Source of the DNA: Antarctobacter sediminis
Lineage (GTDB): Bacteria > Pseudomonadota > Alphaproteobacteria > Rhodobacterales > Rhodobacteraceae
Direction: 5' to 3'
DNA: 64,000 bases
Assembly: GCF_019218285.1 (NCBI RefSeq)
Contig: NZ_JAHUZG010000001.1
Coordinates: forward strand, 186,001 to 250,000
Below the pieces are notes generated by a model, which worked only from the letters and a program-made list of their open reading frames with translations, made no database searches and was not told the origin of the DNA. This document shows positions 1 to 9,292 of the stretch, piece by piece (within the stretch, counting starts at the first letter, position 1; each line of letters begins with the position of its first letter). Position numbers and translations under genes: made by a program.

Positions 1-4
1 ATCA

Positions 5-29
5 ACCGCCGGCGCAAACGGCCGGCGGT
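5..29 (-). terminator. Hairpin downstream of selO
   Basis: A perfect 9-bp stem (5-13 with 21-29) with a 7-base loop lies 36 bases beyond the selO stop on the minus strand. No T-run can be seen before the window edge, so it may be a stabilising hairpin rather than an intrinsic terminator. Confidence 0.4.
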
Positions 30-65
30 GACAGTGACCTGATCCGCCGGGGCGGCGGGCCGTAA

Positions 66-1484
66 TCAGGTTCCGCAGAAGGTTGCCCGCACCTTTTCAT
101 GATTGGCCGGGGCCTGACGCAGATCTGCGAAGTCATCGTTCTCGGCCATCGGGGTGGCAAGCGCGGCGTTCAGTCGGTGGAACGGAGCGTCATCGCCCTC
201 AACGGCGGCGTCGATCATCTGTTCGATCCGATGGTTGCGCGGGATCAGAACGGGGTTCACCGCCCGCATCAGCCCGTGCGGATTGTCCTCTTGGTCCAGC
301 CGCTTTTGCCATCGTACCTGCCAGTCGGCAAAGCCGTCGCGGTCGGCGATCTGGTCCTTGGCTGTCCCCTCGCTCAACGCGCGGAAGGTGTTGGTGAAAT
401 CCGAACCTCCCGTCTGCATCAGCGTCAGCAATTCGCCGATCAGGTCGAGATCGTCCTCGGTGGCGTCATGCAGGCCGATCTTTTGACCAAAGCGCTTGCG
501 CCAGTGGCGGCGCAGCAGGTCTGGCATGGCATGAACGGCGGATGTGAAATCCTCGATCGCCTTGTCCGTGTCTGGCATCAGCGGCACCAGGGCGGTCGCC
601 AGTTGCGCCATGTTCCACACGATGATGTCCGCCTGCGCGGCATAGCCATAACGACCGAAGCGGTCGATGGAGGAAAATACCGTGTCCGGGTCATAGGCAT
701 CCATAAAAGCGCAGGGCCCATAGTCGATGGTTTCGCCGGACAGCGCGCAGTTGTCCGTGTTCATCACACCATGGATAAAGCCGACCGCCATCCAGCGCGT
801 GACCAGATCGGCCTGCCGGTCAATCACCGCTTTCAGCAGGTCCAACGGATCGCGTGCCTGCGGATAATGGCGTTCGACGGTGTAGTCGAACAGGGTTTGC
901 AGGCGGTCGTTGTCACGCCGGGCCGAAAACACCTGAAAGGTGCCGACACGGATATGGCTTTGCGCAACGCGGGTCAGGACCGCGCCGGGCAGGGGGCGTT
1001 CGCGGATCACCTCTTCGCCGGTGCGGGTGGCAGCAAGCGCGCGGGTGGTCGGGATGCCAAGCGCATGCATCGCCTCGGAGACGACGTATTCGCGCAGAAC
1101 CGGCCCCAGCCAGGCGCGTCCGTCGCCGCGCCTCGAGAAAGGCGTGGGACCGGAGCCCTTGAGCTGAATATCCCGGCGTATGCCGTCGCTGCCCACGACC
1201 TCGCCCAGAAGCAGGGCGCGCCCGTCGCCCAGTTGCGGGTTGAACTGGCCGAACTGGTGGCCGGCGTAGAGCTGTGCCAGCGGTTCGGCCCCGTCCGGCA
1301 GCGCATTTCCAGAGAACAGCGCGGCAAGGGCCGGATCATCTTCGCCGGTGATGCCCAGCAACTGCGCCAGCGGCTGGTTGAAGGCAACGGTTTGCGGGGC
1401 CTTGACCGGGGTCGGGCGCTGCCGGGCGAAGAAGCCGTCAGGCAGGCGGGCAAAGCTGTTGTCAAAGGGGATGTGCAGGGTCAT
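66..1484 (-). CDS. selO: Protein adenylyltransferase SelO (YdiU family)
   Basis: 472 residues, close to the usual length of the SelO/YdiU pseudokinase family, which transfers AMP from ATP to hydroxyl side chains of proteins. Visible hallmarks are Lys109 followed by a GSGPTPFSRRGDGRA segment (110-124), Asp244-Asn245 in a VMNTDN motif, and Asp254 in DYGP. The 10-residue spacing between the two Asp residues matches the catalytic-base and metal-binding pair known in SelO. The C-terminus ends in CGT: the selenocysteine position of eukaryotic SelO is here an ordinary Cys. It is the last gene of a leftward set after the acetyltransferase gene, with 72 bases between them. The start is ATG; the ribosome-binding site is weak. 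Confidence 0.93.
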   Translation of the reverse strand: MTLHIPFDNSFARLPDGFFARQRPTPVKAPQTVAFNQPLAQLLGITGEDDPALAALFSGNALPDGAEPLAQLYAGHQFGQFNPQLGDGRALLLGEVVGSDGIRRDIQLKGSGPTPFSRRGDGRAWLGPVLREYVVSEAMHALGIPTTRALAATRTGEEVIRERPLPGAVLTRVAQSHIRVGTFQVFSARRDNDRLQTLFDYTVERHYPQARDPLDLLKAVIDRQADLVTRWMAVGFIHGVMNTDNCALSGETIDYGPCAFMDAYDPDTVFSSIDRFGRYGYAAQADIIVWNMAQLATALVPLMPDTDKAIEDFTSAVHAMPDLLRRHWRKRFGQKIGLHDATEDDLDLIGELLTLMQTGGSDFTNTFRALSEGTAKDQIADRDGFADWQVRWQKRLDQEDNPHGLMRAVNPVLIPRNHRIEQMIDAAVEGDDAPFHRLNAALATPMAENDDFADLRQAPANHEKVRATFCGT

Positions 1485-1556
1485 GTGCGGGATATAGGCG
1501 GGCCGGGCCGTCTGTGCCAGATCAGGCGGCGGACTGGCGCGCCCGTGCAGGCGGGG

Positions 1557-2003
1557 TCACAGGGTGCGGGACATGAAAATATAGCGGTCCCGCGCCTCGA
1601 AACGGGCACGGCCATAGAAACGGCGGGCGCGGTCATCTTCGCGATCGACCTCAAGGTGCAAGGCGCGGACACCGGCTTGTTTCATCGCTTTGGCAATTCC
1701 GTCCAGCGCCTCCAGTCCCATGCCGCGGCCACGCACGGCGGGCCGGATAAAGATCTCGTCGACGATGGCGTCCAGACCGCCGAATTCCACCGACCAGCCG
1801 AAAGTCAGCACAATATAGCCCACCGGCGCGCGGCGCGGCCCGATCAGCCAGACCGCCCCGTGCGGCGACCCCTGCAAAAGCGGTGCCACCGCCTGCGCAC
1901 GGTGTTCGGCATCCGTGTCAAAGCCCATTTCAGAATGAAAGGCGGCGACAAGCGGCAGCAATTTGTCCGCGTCGTCTTCGCCTGCGAGATGCAGGGATTT
2001 CAT
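1557..2003 (-). CDS. GNAT family N-acetyltransferase
   Basis: 148 residues with the GNAT acetyl-CoA binding signature RGRGMG near residues 92-97, followed by a helix, and the C-terminal FYGRARF segment typical of the fold. It probably transfers an acetyl group to an amine; the substrate cannot be told from sequence. Its ATG overlaps the stop of the upstream nucleoside hydrolase gene by four bases, so the two are translationally coupled. The pairing suggests a role beside nucleoside or amine metabolism, but that is inference. Confidence 0.85.
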   Translation of the reverse strand: MKSLHLAGEDDADKLLPLVAAFHSEMGFDTDAEHRAQAVAPLLQGSPHGAVWLIGPRRAPVGYIVLTFGWSVEFGGLDAIVDEIFIRPAVRGRGMGLEALDGIAKAMKQAGVRALHLEVDREDDRARRFYGRARFEARDRYIFMSRTL

Positions 2004-2941
2004 AGGCGCGCGAGCCTTTCGGTCAGCAAGTCAAAGAAGCCGTCCGCGTCCAGATCGCCGATAAAGGTCGCATTTGCGGGTCGGTCCGTGACCCCCCACC
2101 AGTCCGCGACTGTCATCCCGCGTGTCAACGGCGATTGGGTTTCGATCTCGACATTGATGAAACGTCCGGTGAAGAGCTCGGGCCGGATCAGGTAGGCGGT
2201 CACGCAGGGATCATGCAGGGGGGCACCCTTGGACCCGTATTTGGCTTTGTCGAACCGTTCGAAGAAATCGGTCATCTGCGCCACGGCCAGCCCCACCGGG
2301 GTTCCAAGATCGCGGAAGGCTTCGTTCCGGGGTGTCGTCACCAGCGCCTTGTGCGTCACATCCAACGGCATCACGGTGATCGGTGCGCCGGATTTAAACA
2401 CGATTTCAGCGGCTTCCGGGTCGACGTAAATGTTGAACTCAGCCGCCGGGGTGATGTTGCCCACTTCGAAATAGGCGCCACCCATCAGAACGATCTCGCG
2501 GATGCGGGGCGCGATGTCAGGGGCTTTTTGCAGGGCTGTGCCGATATTGGTCAGAGGCCCCAAGGGGCAGAGCGTCACTGTTCCGGCCGGTTGGCTGCGA
2601 AGCGTTTCGATGATGAAATCGACCGCATGTTGCGGTTGTACCGGCATGGTGGGTTCAGGCAGGTCCGGACCGTCCAGCCCGGTTTTGCCATGCACATGCT
2701 CGGCGGTCACAAGCTCATGCGCCAGTGGCCGGTCACAGCCGGAATAGATCGGCGTTTCCGTCTTCCCGGCCAGTTCACAGACCTTGCGCGCGTTCTTGAG
2801 CGTCAGGTCCAGCGGGACATTGCCCGCGACCGCAGTAATGCCCAGAACCTCGATCTCTTCGGGCGAGGCCAGCGCCAGCAGGATGGCGACGGCGTCGTCT
2901 TGTCCGGGGTCGGTGTCGATGATGATCTTGCGCGGTGACAT
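2000..2941 (-). CDS. Inosine-uridine preferring nucleoside hydrolase
   Basis: 313 residues. The N-terminus carries the calcium-binding DTDPGQDD motif (9-16) of the IU-nucleoside hydrolase family. LGPLTNI, the NIYVDPEAA segment and the C-terminal HDPC metal ligand follow in order. The enzyme cleaves the N-glycosidic bond of ribonucleosides for purine or pyrimidine salvage in the cytoplasm. I start at the ATG giving MSPRK because AGGAGA lies eight bases before it and the metal-binding motif then sits at the usual place; a longer frame exists upstream but has no ribosome-binding site. It forms an operon with the acetyltransferase gene (4-base overlap). Confidence 0.93.
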   Translation of the reverse strand: MSPRKIIIDTDPGQDDAVAILLALASPEEIEVLGITAVAGNVPLDLTLKNARKVCELAGKTETPIYSGCDRPLAHELVTAEHVHGKTGLDGPDLPEPTMPVQPQHAVDFIIETLRSQPAGTVTLCPLGPLTNIGTALQKAPDIAPRIREIVLMGGAYFEVGNITPAAEFNIYVDPEAAEIVFKSGAPITVMPLDVTHKALVTTPRNEAFRDLGTPVGLAVAQMTDFFERFDKAKYGSKGAPLHDPCVTAYLIRPELFTGRFINVEIETQSPLTRGMTVADWWGVTDRPANATFIGDLDADGFFDLLTERLARL

Positions 2942-3049
2942 CTGGCGTTCTCCTGCTCGTTGAGCGAGCAGTGACATGCGGGCGGTGGCGGCGCAAGGCG
3001 GTTCGCGGTTTCGGCAAGGGCTTGCCGGGGCGTGGCGGGCAGGGTGCCG

Positions 3050-3997
3050 TTACGCCGAACAGCTTGCCCCGCCAAGGACGCAGAATTTGGCGCAATGGGG
3101 ATGATTCAAAGGCACATCGCGTTCAGCCTGTTCAAGGGTTTGACCCATGTCGAACTGGTCCTCGTAAGGCAGCAGGGTGCAGGCCACGACGGACGGGCTG
3201 TCAGCGCCCTTGCGTTTCACGACCATGCGGGACGAGGCGCACATGATGTCATCGGGGGATTTGTTCAGGATGCCCCAACAAGCGGTTGTGATCTCGGGCA
3301 CTTCGACGGTTAGGTCCATTTCCGGGAACAGAACGCATTGACTGGGGTCGCGCGCGTCGATGGCGAATCCTTCCGCCTCGAACACCCGGGCAAAGCCGTC
3401 ACGGGCGCTGGCGTCGTCTTCGTCCCACATGGTCCGCCCGGCCACTGTCATGCGGATGCCCGCGTCGCGCAGCCAACGCATGCCTTCGATCGTCTTGTCA
3501 TAAGTGCCGGCACCGCGTTCGGCGTCATGATTGGCGGCGGACCAATGGTCCAGTGAGATACGCAGGGTCAGGCGGTCTCCATGCTGCGTCTGCAATTCCT
3601 CCAGACCCTTGCGGACCGAAGGACGCATCATCGGACGCATGGCATTGGTGAGGATCAGAACCTCGTACCCACGGTCAAGACAGCGGCGTGTCATCTCGAT
3701 CATCTGGGGGTTCATGAAGGGCTCGCCACCGGTAAAGCCGATCTCTCGCACGCCCCAATTGCGCGCTTTCAACTGATCCAGATAGTCGCTGACCTCGTCC
3801 GCGGTGATATAGACCAACCTGTCGTTTTCAGGCGAACTTTCGATGTAGCAGTTCAGGCACTCGATGTTGCAGAGTGTCCCGGTATTGAACCACAGAGTCT
3901 GAGGGTTGCTGAGGGCCACATGGGCACGAGGTTCGCCTTTGGCGGTGACTGTGGGGTTTTCGAACTTGCCAGCGTTGGCGGCGGCGGAGTCTTTCAT
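3050..3997 (-). CDS. Radical SAM protein with Cys-rich C-terminus
   Basis: 315 residues. The radical SAM iron-sulfur cluster motif CxxxCxxC is at Cys43, Cys47 and Cys50, followed by an EIGFTGGEPFMNP segment that matches the SAM-binding GGEP motif. The last 20 residues contain three more cysteines (HCAKFC and ASC), suggesting an auxiliary metal or cluster site. The substrate is unknown and I do not recognise a named subfamily. The start is ATG with AAGGA eight bases upstream; the upstream in-frame extension is non-conserved in character. It lies 108 bases before the nucleoside hydrolase gene on the same strand. Confidence 0.85.
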   Translation of the reverse strand: MKDSAAANAGKFENPTVTAKGEPRAHVALSNPQTLWFNTGTLCNIECLNCYIESSPENDRLVYITADEVSDYLDQLKARNWGVREIGFTGGEPFMNPQMIEMTRRCLDRGYEVLILTNAMRPMMRPSVRKGLEELQTQHGDRLTLRISLDHWSAANHDAERGAGTYDKTIEGMRWLRDAGIRMTVAGRTMWDEDDASARDGFARVFEAEGFAIDARDPSQCVLFPEMDLTVEVPEITTACWGILNKSPDDIMCASSRMVVKRKGADSPSVVACTLLPYEDQFDMGQTLEQAERDVPLNHPHCAKFCVLGGASCSA

Positions 3998-4142
3998 GGG
4001 GCGTCCTTCGCGTCGTTCCCAAAGGCCTAGGCGGAAGGCAGTTGAGGTGCCAGTCCCAAGATTTTTCCTGACGCCATTGTGAAGGGGCACATGGATGTTA
4101 GACTTTCATCTGCACATGGGGTATGCGGTGCACGAATGTAAA

Positions 4143-4156
4143 CGTTAGCGCTAACG
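4143..4156. promoter_or_regulatory. LacI-type palindromic operator before zwf
   Basis: CGTTAGCGCTAACG is a perfect 14-bp palindrome with a central GC, the form bound by LacI/GalR family sugar regulators. It ends 50 bases before the zwf start. No LacI gene lies in the window, so the regulator must be elsewhere. Confidence 0.65.
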
Positions 4157-4206
4157 GGCGCTGCCAAAGGCGGGCGTTCCCGCCAAGTTGGAAAGGCACG
4201 GGACTC

Positions 4207-5661
4207 ATGGTTTCACGCGTTATTCCGGTCGACCCTTTCGATCTGGTGATCTTTGGTGCGACGGGCGATCTGGCCCGCCGCAAGATCCTGCCCGGGCTGT
4301 TCCGGCGATTCTGTAGCGGGCAGATGCCCGACGGCGCGCGCATCATCGGCGCTGCCCGGTCCGAGATGGACGGTGCAGGATTCCGTCGCATGGTGGCCGA
4401 AGCAGTGGCCGAGTTCGGTGGCGGTCGCCATTGCGAGGACGGCACGCTGGAACAGTTCCTCGAACGGGTGGAATACGAACCGGTTGACGCCATGGGGGAT
4501 GGCGGCTGGGAGGCATTGAAACGGCACCTGCGCCCGGATTGTGTACGCGCTTTCTATTTCTCGGTCGGGCCGTCGCTGTTCGGCGCCTTGGCAGAGCGGT
4601 TGCGTTCCTTCGGGCTGGCCGATGATGACAGCCGGGTCGTTGTCGAAAAACCCTTTGGCCATGACCTTGAAAGCGCGCGGGCGCTGAACGTCACGCTGCG
4701 GACCCATTTCGCCGAAGATCAGATCTATCGGATCGACCACTACCTTGGCAAAGAAACCGTGCAGAACCTGATGGCGGTCCGGTTCGGCAACATGCTGTTT
4801 GAACCTCTGTGGAATGCGCAATACGTCGATCATATCCAGATCACGGTGGCCGAAACCGTCGATGTTGGCGGGCGCGGGGGGTATTATGACAAGTCAGGCG
4901 CCATGCGGGACATGGTGCAGAACCACCTGATGCAGCTCTTGTGCCTGATCGCGATGGAGCCGCCGGCGCGCTTCGAACCAGACGCGGTGCGGGACGAAAA
5001 ACTCAAGGTGATCAGGGCACTGGATCCGGTGGATTACCACCACATCGTGCGCGGCCAATACAGCGCCGACGAGGAACAGCCCGGCTATCGGGAACACGTG
5101 GACAACCCGCGGTCCACCACCGAAAGCTTTGTGGCGATGAAGTGCCATATTTCCAACTGGCGATGGGCGGGTACGCCCTTTTACCTGCGGACCGGCAAAA
5201 AGCTGCGGGCGCGGGCCTCGGAAATCGCGGTTGTCTTCAAGGATGCGCCGCATTCGATCTTTGGTCCCGAGGCCGGAACCCATCGCAACGTTCTGTCGAT
5301 CCGGCTGCAACCGAACGAAGGCATGACGCTGGGTGTGACCATCAAGGAACCGGGGCCGGGGGGCATGCGTCTGGTTGACGTGCCGTTGGACATGAGCTTT
5401 GCCGAGGCGCTGGGACCAGAGGCCGAGGAAGTGCCAGACGCCTATGAGCGGTTGATCATGGACGTGATCCGGGGCAATCAGACCTTGTTCATGCGCGGCG
5501 ACGAGGTCGAGGCCGCCTGGGCCTGGACCGATCCGATCATCGCCGGATGGCAGAGCCGTGGCGAAGTGCCCAAGCCCTATGATCCCGGATCGGCCGGACC
5601 GGAAGATGCGCTGATGCTGATGCATCGGGACGGGCGCCGCTGGCGCGAAATCCGCGCGTGA
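4207..5661 (+). CDS. zwf: Glucose-6-phosphate 1-dehydrogenase
   Basis: 484 residues, the normal length for this enzyme. It oxidises glucose-6-phosphate to 6-phosphogluconolactone with NADP, the first step of the Entner-Doudoroff and oxidative pentose phosphate routes. The NADP-binding GATGDLARRK motif is at 17-26 and the active-site DHYLGKE motif near 177-183. The start MVSRVIPVD is preceded by GGAAAGG. It leads a zwf-pgl-pgi operon, with pgl beginning 27 bases downstream, and a LacI-type palindrome lies just upstream, suggesting induction by a sugar or sugar acid. Confidence 0.97.
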   Translation: MVSRVIPVDPFDLVIFGATGDLARRKILPGLFRRFCSGQMPDGARIIGAARSEMDGAGFRRMVAEAVAEFGGGRHCEDGTLEQFLERVEYEPVDAMGDGGWEALKRHLRPDCVRAFYFSVGPSLFGALAERLRSFGLADDDSRVVVEKPFGHDLESARALNVTLRTHFAEDQIYRIDHYLGKETVQNLMAVRFGNMLFEPLWNAQYVDHIQITVAETVDVGGRGGYYDKSGAMRDMVQNHLMQLLCLIAMEPPARFEPDAVRDEKLKVIRALDPVDYHHIVRGQYSADEEQPGYREHVDNPRSTTESFVAMKCHISNWRWAGTPFYLRTGKKLRARASEIAVVFKDAPHSIFGPEAGTHRNVLSIRLQPNEGMTLGVTIKEPGPGGMRLVDVPLDMSFAEALGPEAEEVPDAYERLIMDVIRGNQTLFMRGDEVEAAWAWTDPIIAGWQSRGEVPKPYDPGSAGPEDALMLMHRDGRRWREIRA

Positions 5662-5688
5662 GCCGAGCCAACCGAAGGAGGCGCAGGC

Positions 5689-6366
5689 ATGAACTATGAA
5701 TTCCTCACCTACCAGGATCGCGAGATGCTGGCCATCGACCTTGCCAACCAGCTTGCGGGTGAGTTGCGTCAGGCGCTGTCGCAGAACGACAGGGTGGCTT
5801 TTGCCGTGCCCGGCGGTACATCGCCGGGACCTGTCTTTGACGACCTGAATAATGTCGATCTGGACTGGTCGCGGGTGGATGTCATGTTGACCGACGAACG
5901 CTGGGTGCCCGAGGATCATGCCCGGTCCAACACAGGATTGCTGCGCGAACGCCTGCTGACGAACCGGGCGGCGGCGGCGGGATACCTGCCGCTTTATGCG
6001 CCCGCTGAAGAACCCGAGGGCGTGCTGGCGGCTCTTGAGGAACCGATTGCAAGGGAATTGCCCTTGGCGGTGGTCTTGCTGGGCATGGGGGCGGACATGC
6101 ATACCGCATCGCTGTTTCCCGGCGCGGACCGTCTGCAAGAGGCGCTGTCGTCCAAGGCGCCGATCCTTCTGCCCATGCGCGCGCCCGGTGCGCCCGAACC
6201 GCGCATCACGCTGAGCGCGCCGGTGCTGAATGGCGCACTGTCCAAACATGTGCTGATCTTTGGCGAGGAAAAGCGGGCGGCGCTGGAGGCCGCGCGCGGC
6301 AAACCCGCGCTTGAAGCTCCGATTAACGCTGTCCTGAGCGAAGCCAAGGTTCACTGGGCACCGTAG
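5689..6366 (+). CDS. pgl: 6-phosphogluconolactonase
   Basis: 225 residues of the DevB/SOL type. It hydrolyses 6-phosphogluconolactone to 6-phosphogluconate. The conserved N-terminal AVPGGTSP motif, the LTDERWVP motif and a LLGMGADMHTASLFPG segment are all present. The ribosome-binding site AAGGAGG lies nine bases before the ATG. It is the second gene of the zwf-pgl-pgi operon, and acts directly on the Zwf product. Confidence 0.95.
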   Translation: MNYEFLTYQDREMLAIDLANQLAGELRQALSQNDRVAFAVPGGTSPGPVFDDLNNVDLDWSRVDVMLTDERWVPEDHARSNTGLLRERLLTNRAAAAGYLPLYAPAEEPEGVLAALEEPIARELPLAVVLLGMGADMHTASLFPGADRLQEALSSKAPILLPMRAPGAPEPRITLSAPVLNGALSKHVLIFGEEKRAALEAARGKPALEAPINAVLSEAKVHWAP

Positions 6367-6447
6367 TCGCAAATCTGACATCTGCCGCCTGATATTGGGC
6401 GGGAAAGCATTTTCAACGGCCGCGAGAACGGCGGCGAGGGAGACGGA

Positions 6448-8031
6448 ATGTTCGAGGATCTCAAGGCATTGGCGGCGGGCATCGGCGATCGCCGGATCGA
6501 GGATCAATTCGCGGATGACACCCGGGCCGCGGCGTTCAGCCTTCGCGCCGAAGGCATGTTGTTCGACTACTCGAAAACCCAGATCGACCCCGAAGTGCGC
6601 AGCGCGCTGCTTGCGTTGGCCGAGGCGCGCGGCGTGGCCGAACGCCGCGACGCGATGTTCGCGGGCGCACGGATCAATGAAACCGAAGGCCGGGCCGTGC
6701 TGCATACCGCATTGCGCAATCTGGACGGCGCGCCGGTCGAGGTGGACGGCGTCGACGTCATGCCACCTGTGCTGAACACGCTGGGGCGAATGCAGGCACT
6801 GGCGCGTGACATCCGGGCCTCGGACGTGACGGATGTGGTGAATATCGGGATTGGCGGATCGGACCTTGGGCCGGTCATGGCGGTATTGGCGCTGGCACCT
6901 TACCATGACGGTCCGCGCACGCATTTCGTGTCCAACGTGGACGGTGCGGATATTGCCGATACGCTGGCAGGCTGTGATCCGGAAAGGACGATCTTCATCG
7001 TCGCGTCCAAGACCTTTACCACCATCGAGACCATGACCAACGCCCGCACGGCCAAGGATTGGCTGGCAGCCAAGGGAGTTTCGGATGCGGGCAAGTTCAT
7101 CGCCCTGTCGTCGAACCTTGAAAAGGCGGCAGAGTTCGGCATCCCCGCAGAGCGTGTCTTTGGTTTCGAGGATTGGGTTGGCGGGCGCTATTCCGTCTGG
7201 GGACCGATCGGCTTGTCGCTGATGCTGGCGGTCGGCCCCGAGCATTTCCGCGCCTTCCTGACCGGCGGCATGAAGATGGACCGCCATTTCCAAAGCGCGC
7301 CGCTGGCCGAAAACATGCCGGTTCTGCTGGCGTTGGTGGGGATCTGGCACAATCAGGTGCTGGGGCACGCGACACGCGCGGTGCTGCCTTATGACAACCG
7401 GTTGATGCGCCTGCCGGCCTATCTGCAACAACTGGAAATGGAATCGAACGGCAAGGGCGTCAGCATGGATGGCGCAGATCTGCCTTATGAATCCGGGCCA
7501 GTGGTCTGGGGCGAGCCGGGCACGAATGGCCAGCATGCCTTTTACCAGTTGATCCATCAGGGCACGCGGGTCATCCCGGCAGAGTTCCTTGTGGCCGCGC
7601 AGGGGCATGAGCCTGAGCTCAAGCACCATCACGACTTGCTGGTTGCCAATTGCCTTGCCCAGTCCGAGGCGCTGATGCGGGGCCGGTCGCTCGACGAGGC
7701 GCGCGCCAAGGTGGCGGGCAAGTTCGAAGGTGACGAGTTGGAACGGCAGGCGCGGCACCGGGTGTTCCCGGGCAATCGGCCGTCGACGACGCTGATCTAT
7801 CCGCTGCTTGATCCCGAAACACTGGGCAAGATCATCGCGCTGTATGAACACCGGGTTTTTGTCGAAGGCGTGATCCTTGGCATCAACTCTTTCGATCAAT
7901 GGGGCGTCGAACTGGGCAAGGAACTTGCCACCGCTCTGGGACCGATGGTGACAGGTGCGGCCAAGGTCGAAGGCAAGGACGGGTCCACCGCCCAACTTTT
8001 GAGCTTCGTGCATACGCACGGTCGCGGATGA
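6448..8031 (+). CDS. pgi: Glucose-6-phosphate isomerase
   Basis: 527 residues, within the family range. It interconverts glucose-6-phosphate and fructose-6-phosphate. Visible motifs are GIGGSDLGP in the first domain, [14 protein letters not shown] (signature 1) and [12 protein letters not shown] (signature 2 with the catalytic Lys region). GAGGGAGA precedes the ATG. It closes the operon; together the three genes feed gluconeogenic fructose-6-phosphate into the Entner-Doudoroff pathway, the usual arrangement in Rhodobacteraceae. Confidence 0.96.
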   Translation: MFEDLKALAAGIGDRRIEDQFADDTRAAAFSLRAEGMLFDYSKTQIDPEVRSALLALAEARGVAERRDAMFAGARINETEGRAVLHTALRNLDGAPVEVDGVDVMPPVLNTLGRMQALARDIRASDVTDVVNIGIGGSDLGPVMAVLALAPYHDGPRTHFVSNVDGADIADTLAGCDPERTIFIVASKTFTTIETMTNARTAKDWLAAKGVSDAGKFIALSSNLEKAAEFGIPAERVFGFEDWVGGRYSVWGPIGLSLMLAVGPEHFRAFLTGGMKMDRHFQSAPLAENMPVLLALVGIWHNQVLGHATRAVLPYDNRLMRLPAYLQQLEMESNGKGVSMDGADLPYESGPVVWGEPGTNGQHAFYQLIHQGTRVIPAEFLVAAQGHEPELKHHHDLLVANCLAQSEALMRGRSLDEARAKVAGKFEGDELERQARHRVFPGNRPSTTLIYPLLDPETLGKIIALYEHRVFVEGVILGINSFDQWGVELGKELATALGPMVTGAAKVEGKDGSTAQLLSFVHTHGRG

Positions 8032-8125
8032 AGTTCCCTGAAAGGGAAAAAATATAGCGTGGAACGACAGGGGAAAATCGCGGGTTAGTCAGCCAGATCA
8101 AACGGAAACAAGGAAGGAATTCGAC

Positions 8126-8719
8126 ATGAACCGCTTCATGATGACCGTTGCTGCTACTGCCCTGATCCCCGCGGCTGCCTTTGCAGAAAGCCACGCGACA
8201 GGGGACACCATGGACCCGGCTGCGGACCCGGTGCCGATGGAACAAGCCGACCCGATGGCAGCCGACCCTGCCGCCGAAACCGATGCTCCGGACATGACCG
8301 ACAAGGACGTGGCCGAAGACGCGGACCCGATGACGCCGAAACCGGTGCCCTCGGACATGGCCAAGGCTGATGGCGCCAGCCAATCCGGCCTGATGGCTCC
8401 GGTCAAGGCTTCGGTGATCATCGGTGCGCCGATCTACACGCTTTCCGAGACCGGGGAGGCCGAATGGGACGCCAGCGTACGCTACGAGGCCGTGGCCGAC
8501 GAATGGACACGCATCGGGTCGATCGACGATTTCGTCGTCGATGAAAGCGGCAAGATCACCGGTCTTGTCGCCGAGGTCGGCGGCTTTCTGGGGCTGGGGG
8601 ACACTTTTGTCCTGCTGCCGCTGGACGAAGCAAAGATGGTGATGGTGAGCGAAACCTCCTACGCGGTGGTCACACCCTTCACCGGTGACCAACTGGCCGA
8701 TATGGAGCGCGTTCAGTAA
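8126..8719 (+). CDS. Secreted PRC-barrel domain protein
   Basis: 197 residues. Residues 1-20 form a signal peptide ending AFA before ES. A segment of about 70 residues follows, rich in Asp, Ala, Pro and Met with repeated ADPM-type units. A PRC-barrel domain covers roughly 95-165 (APIYTLSETGEAEW through IDDFVVDESGKITGLVAEVGGFLG). PRC barrels are small beta-barrel adaptor domains; in this family they occur in periplasmic proteins of unknown role. AAGGAAGG precedes the start. It stands alone, followed by a strong terminator. Confidence 0.8.
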   Translation: MNRFMMTVAATALIPAAAFAESHATGDTMDPAADPVPMEQADPMAADPAAETDAPDMTDKDVAEDADPMTPKPVPSDMAKADGASQSGLMAPVKASVIIGAPIYTLSETGEAEWDASVRYEAVADEWTRIGSIDDFVVDESGKITGLVAEVGGFLGLGDTFVLLPLDEAKMVMVSETSYAVVTPFTGDQLADMERVQ

Positions 8720-8741
8720 TCGAACGCCTGCTTGAATGCGG

Positions 8742-8772
8742 AACGCCCGGGGTCCACTCCCCCGGGCGTTTT
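8742..8772. terminator. Bidirectional intrinsic terminator
   Basis: A perfect 11-bp stem (8742-8752 with 8760-8770) ends in a short T-run on the plus strand. It separates the convergent PRC-barrel and cupin genes. Confidence 0.8.
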
Positions 8773-8782
8773 GCCGTTCGCG

Positions 8783-9208
8783 CTAGACTGGAATATCGAA
8801 CCCGGGTGCAGCCAGTTCGAACCCTTCAAACAGAAAGCCGGGCGATACGGTGCAGCCGACCAGCGTCCAGTCGCCCAGCGATTGCGCCGCCTGCCAATGG
8901 CCCGGTTCGACAATGCCTTGCGGTCGTTGTCCCGCGCTCAGGTCAGGACCAAGGAACATGTCCGTACGCGGTCCATGTTCCGTCGGGGCGCGCATCAGGC
9001 GCAGCGGTGCCCCTGCGTAGTAATGCCAGATTTCGCCTGCATCCACGCGGTGCCAATGGCTGCGTTCGTCCCCTTTCAGCAGGAAATAGATGCAGGTTCC
9101 GGCGGATCGCGTTCGCTCCGGTGCCTGTGCCTGCCATGTCTGCCGATAGTGCCCGCCTTCGGGGTGGGGCGAAAGTTCGAGCAGCGCGATGATCTCGTCA
9201 GCGGTCAT
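8783..9208 (-). CDS. Cupin, DUF985 family
   Basis: 141 residues beginning MTADEIIALL. The PHPEGGHYRQTW opening, the RSAGTCIYFLL strand and the SHWHRVDAGEIWHYYAG segment with its metal-type histidines identify the DUF985 cupins (YML079w-like). The fold is a small beta-barrel with a conserved pocket; no reaction is established for the family. A longer in-frame extension upstream is rejected because the conserved domain begins at this ATG and the extension would cover the promoter region shared with the endolysin gene. Confidence 0.85.
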   Translation of the reverse strand: MTADEIIALLELSPHPEGGHYRQTWQAQAPERTRSAGTCIYFLLKGDERSHWHRVDAGEIWHYYAGAPLRLMRAPTEHGPRTDMFLGPDLSAGQRPQGIVEPGHWQAAQSLGDWTLVGCTVSPGFLFEGFELAAPGFDIPV

Positions 9209-9230
9209 GCAACGTACGGTCCTCTGAGGA

Positions 9231-9238
9231 TTGGTTAA
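9231..9238 (-). promoter_or_regulatory. CtrA-type half-site before the endolysin gene
   Basis: The minus strand reads TTAACCAA, seven of eight bases of the CtrA half-motif TTAACCAT. It lies between the divergent cupin and endolysin genes. A paired upstream TTAA is not present (only CTGA at the right spacing), so this is weak on its own. Confidence 0.3.
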
Positions 9239-9292
9239 GGGCTGCGGCGCACCTTTTCTGCCATCGACAGCAAACCGAGCAGGAGAGACAAG

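Noticed and set aside
4894-8019. A minus-strand open frame of over 1000 codons opposite zwf-pgl-pgi
   Set aside because: It is antisense to three well-conserved enzymes, has His/Arg/Gln-rich composition and no recognisable motif; long antisense frames are common at high GC.
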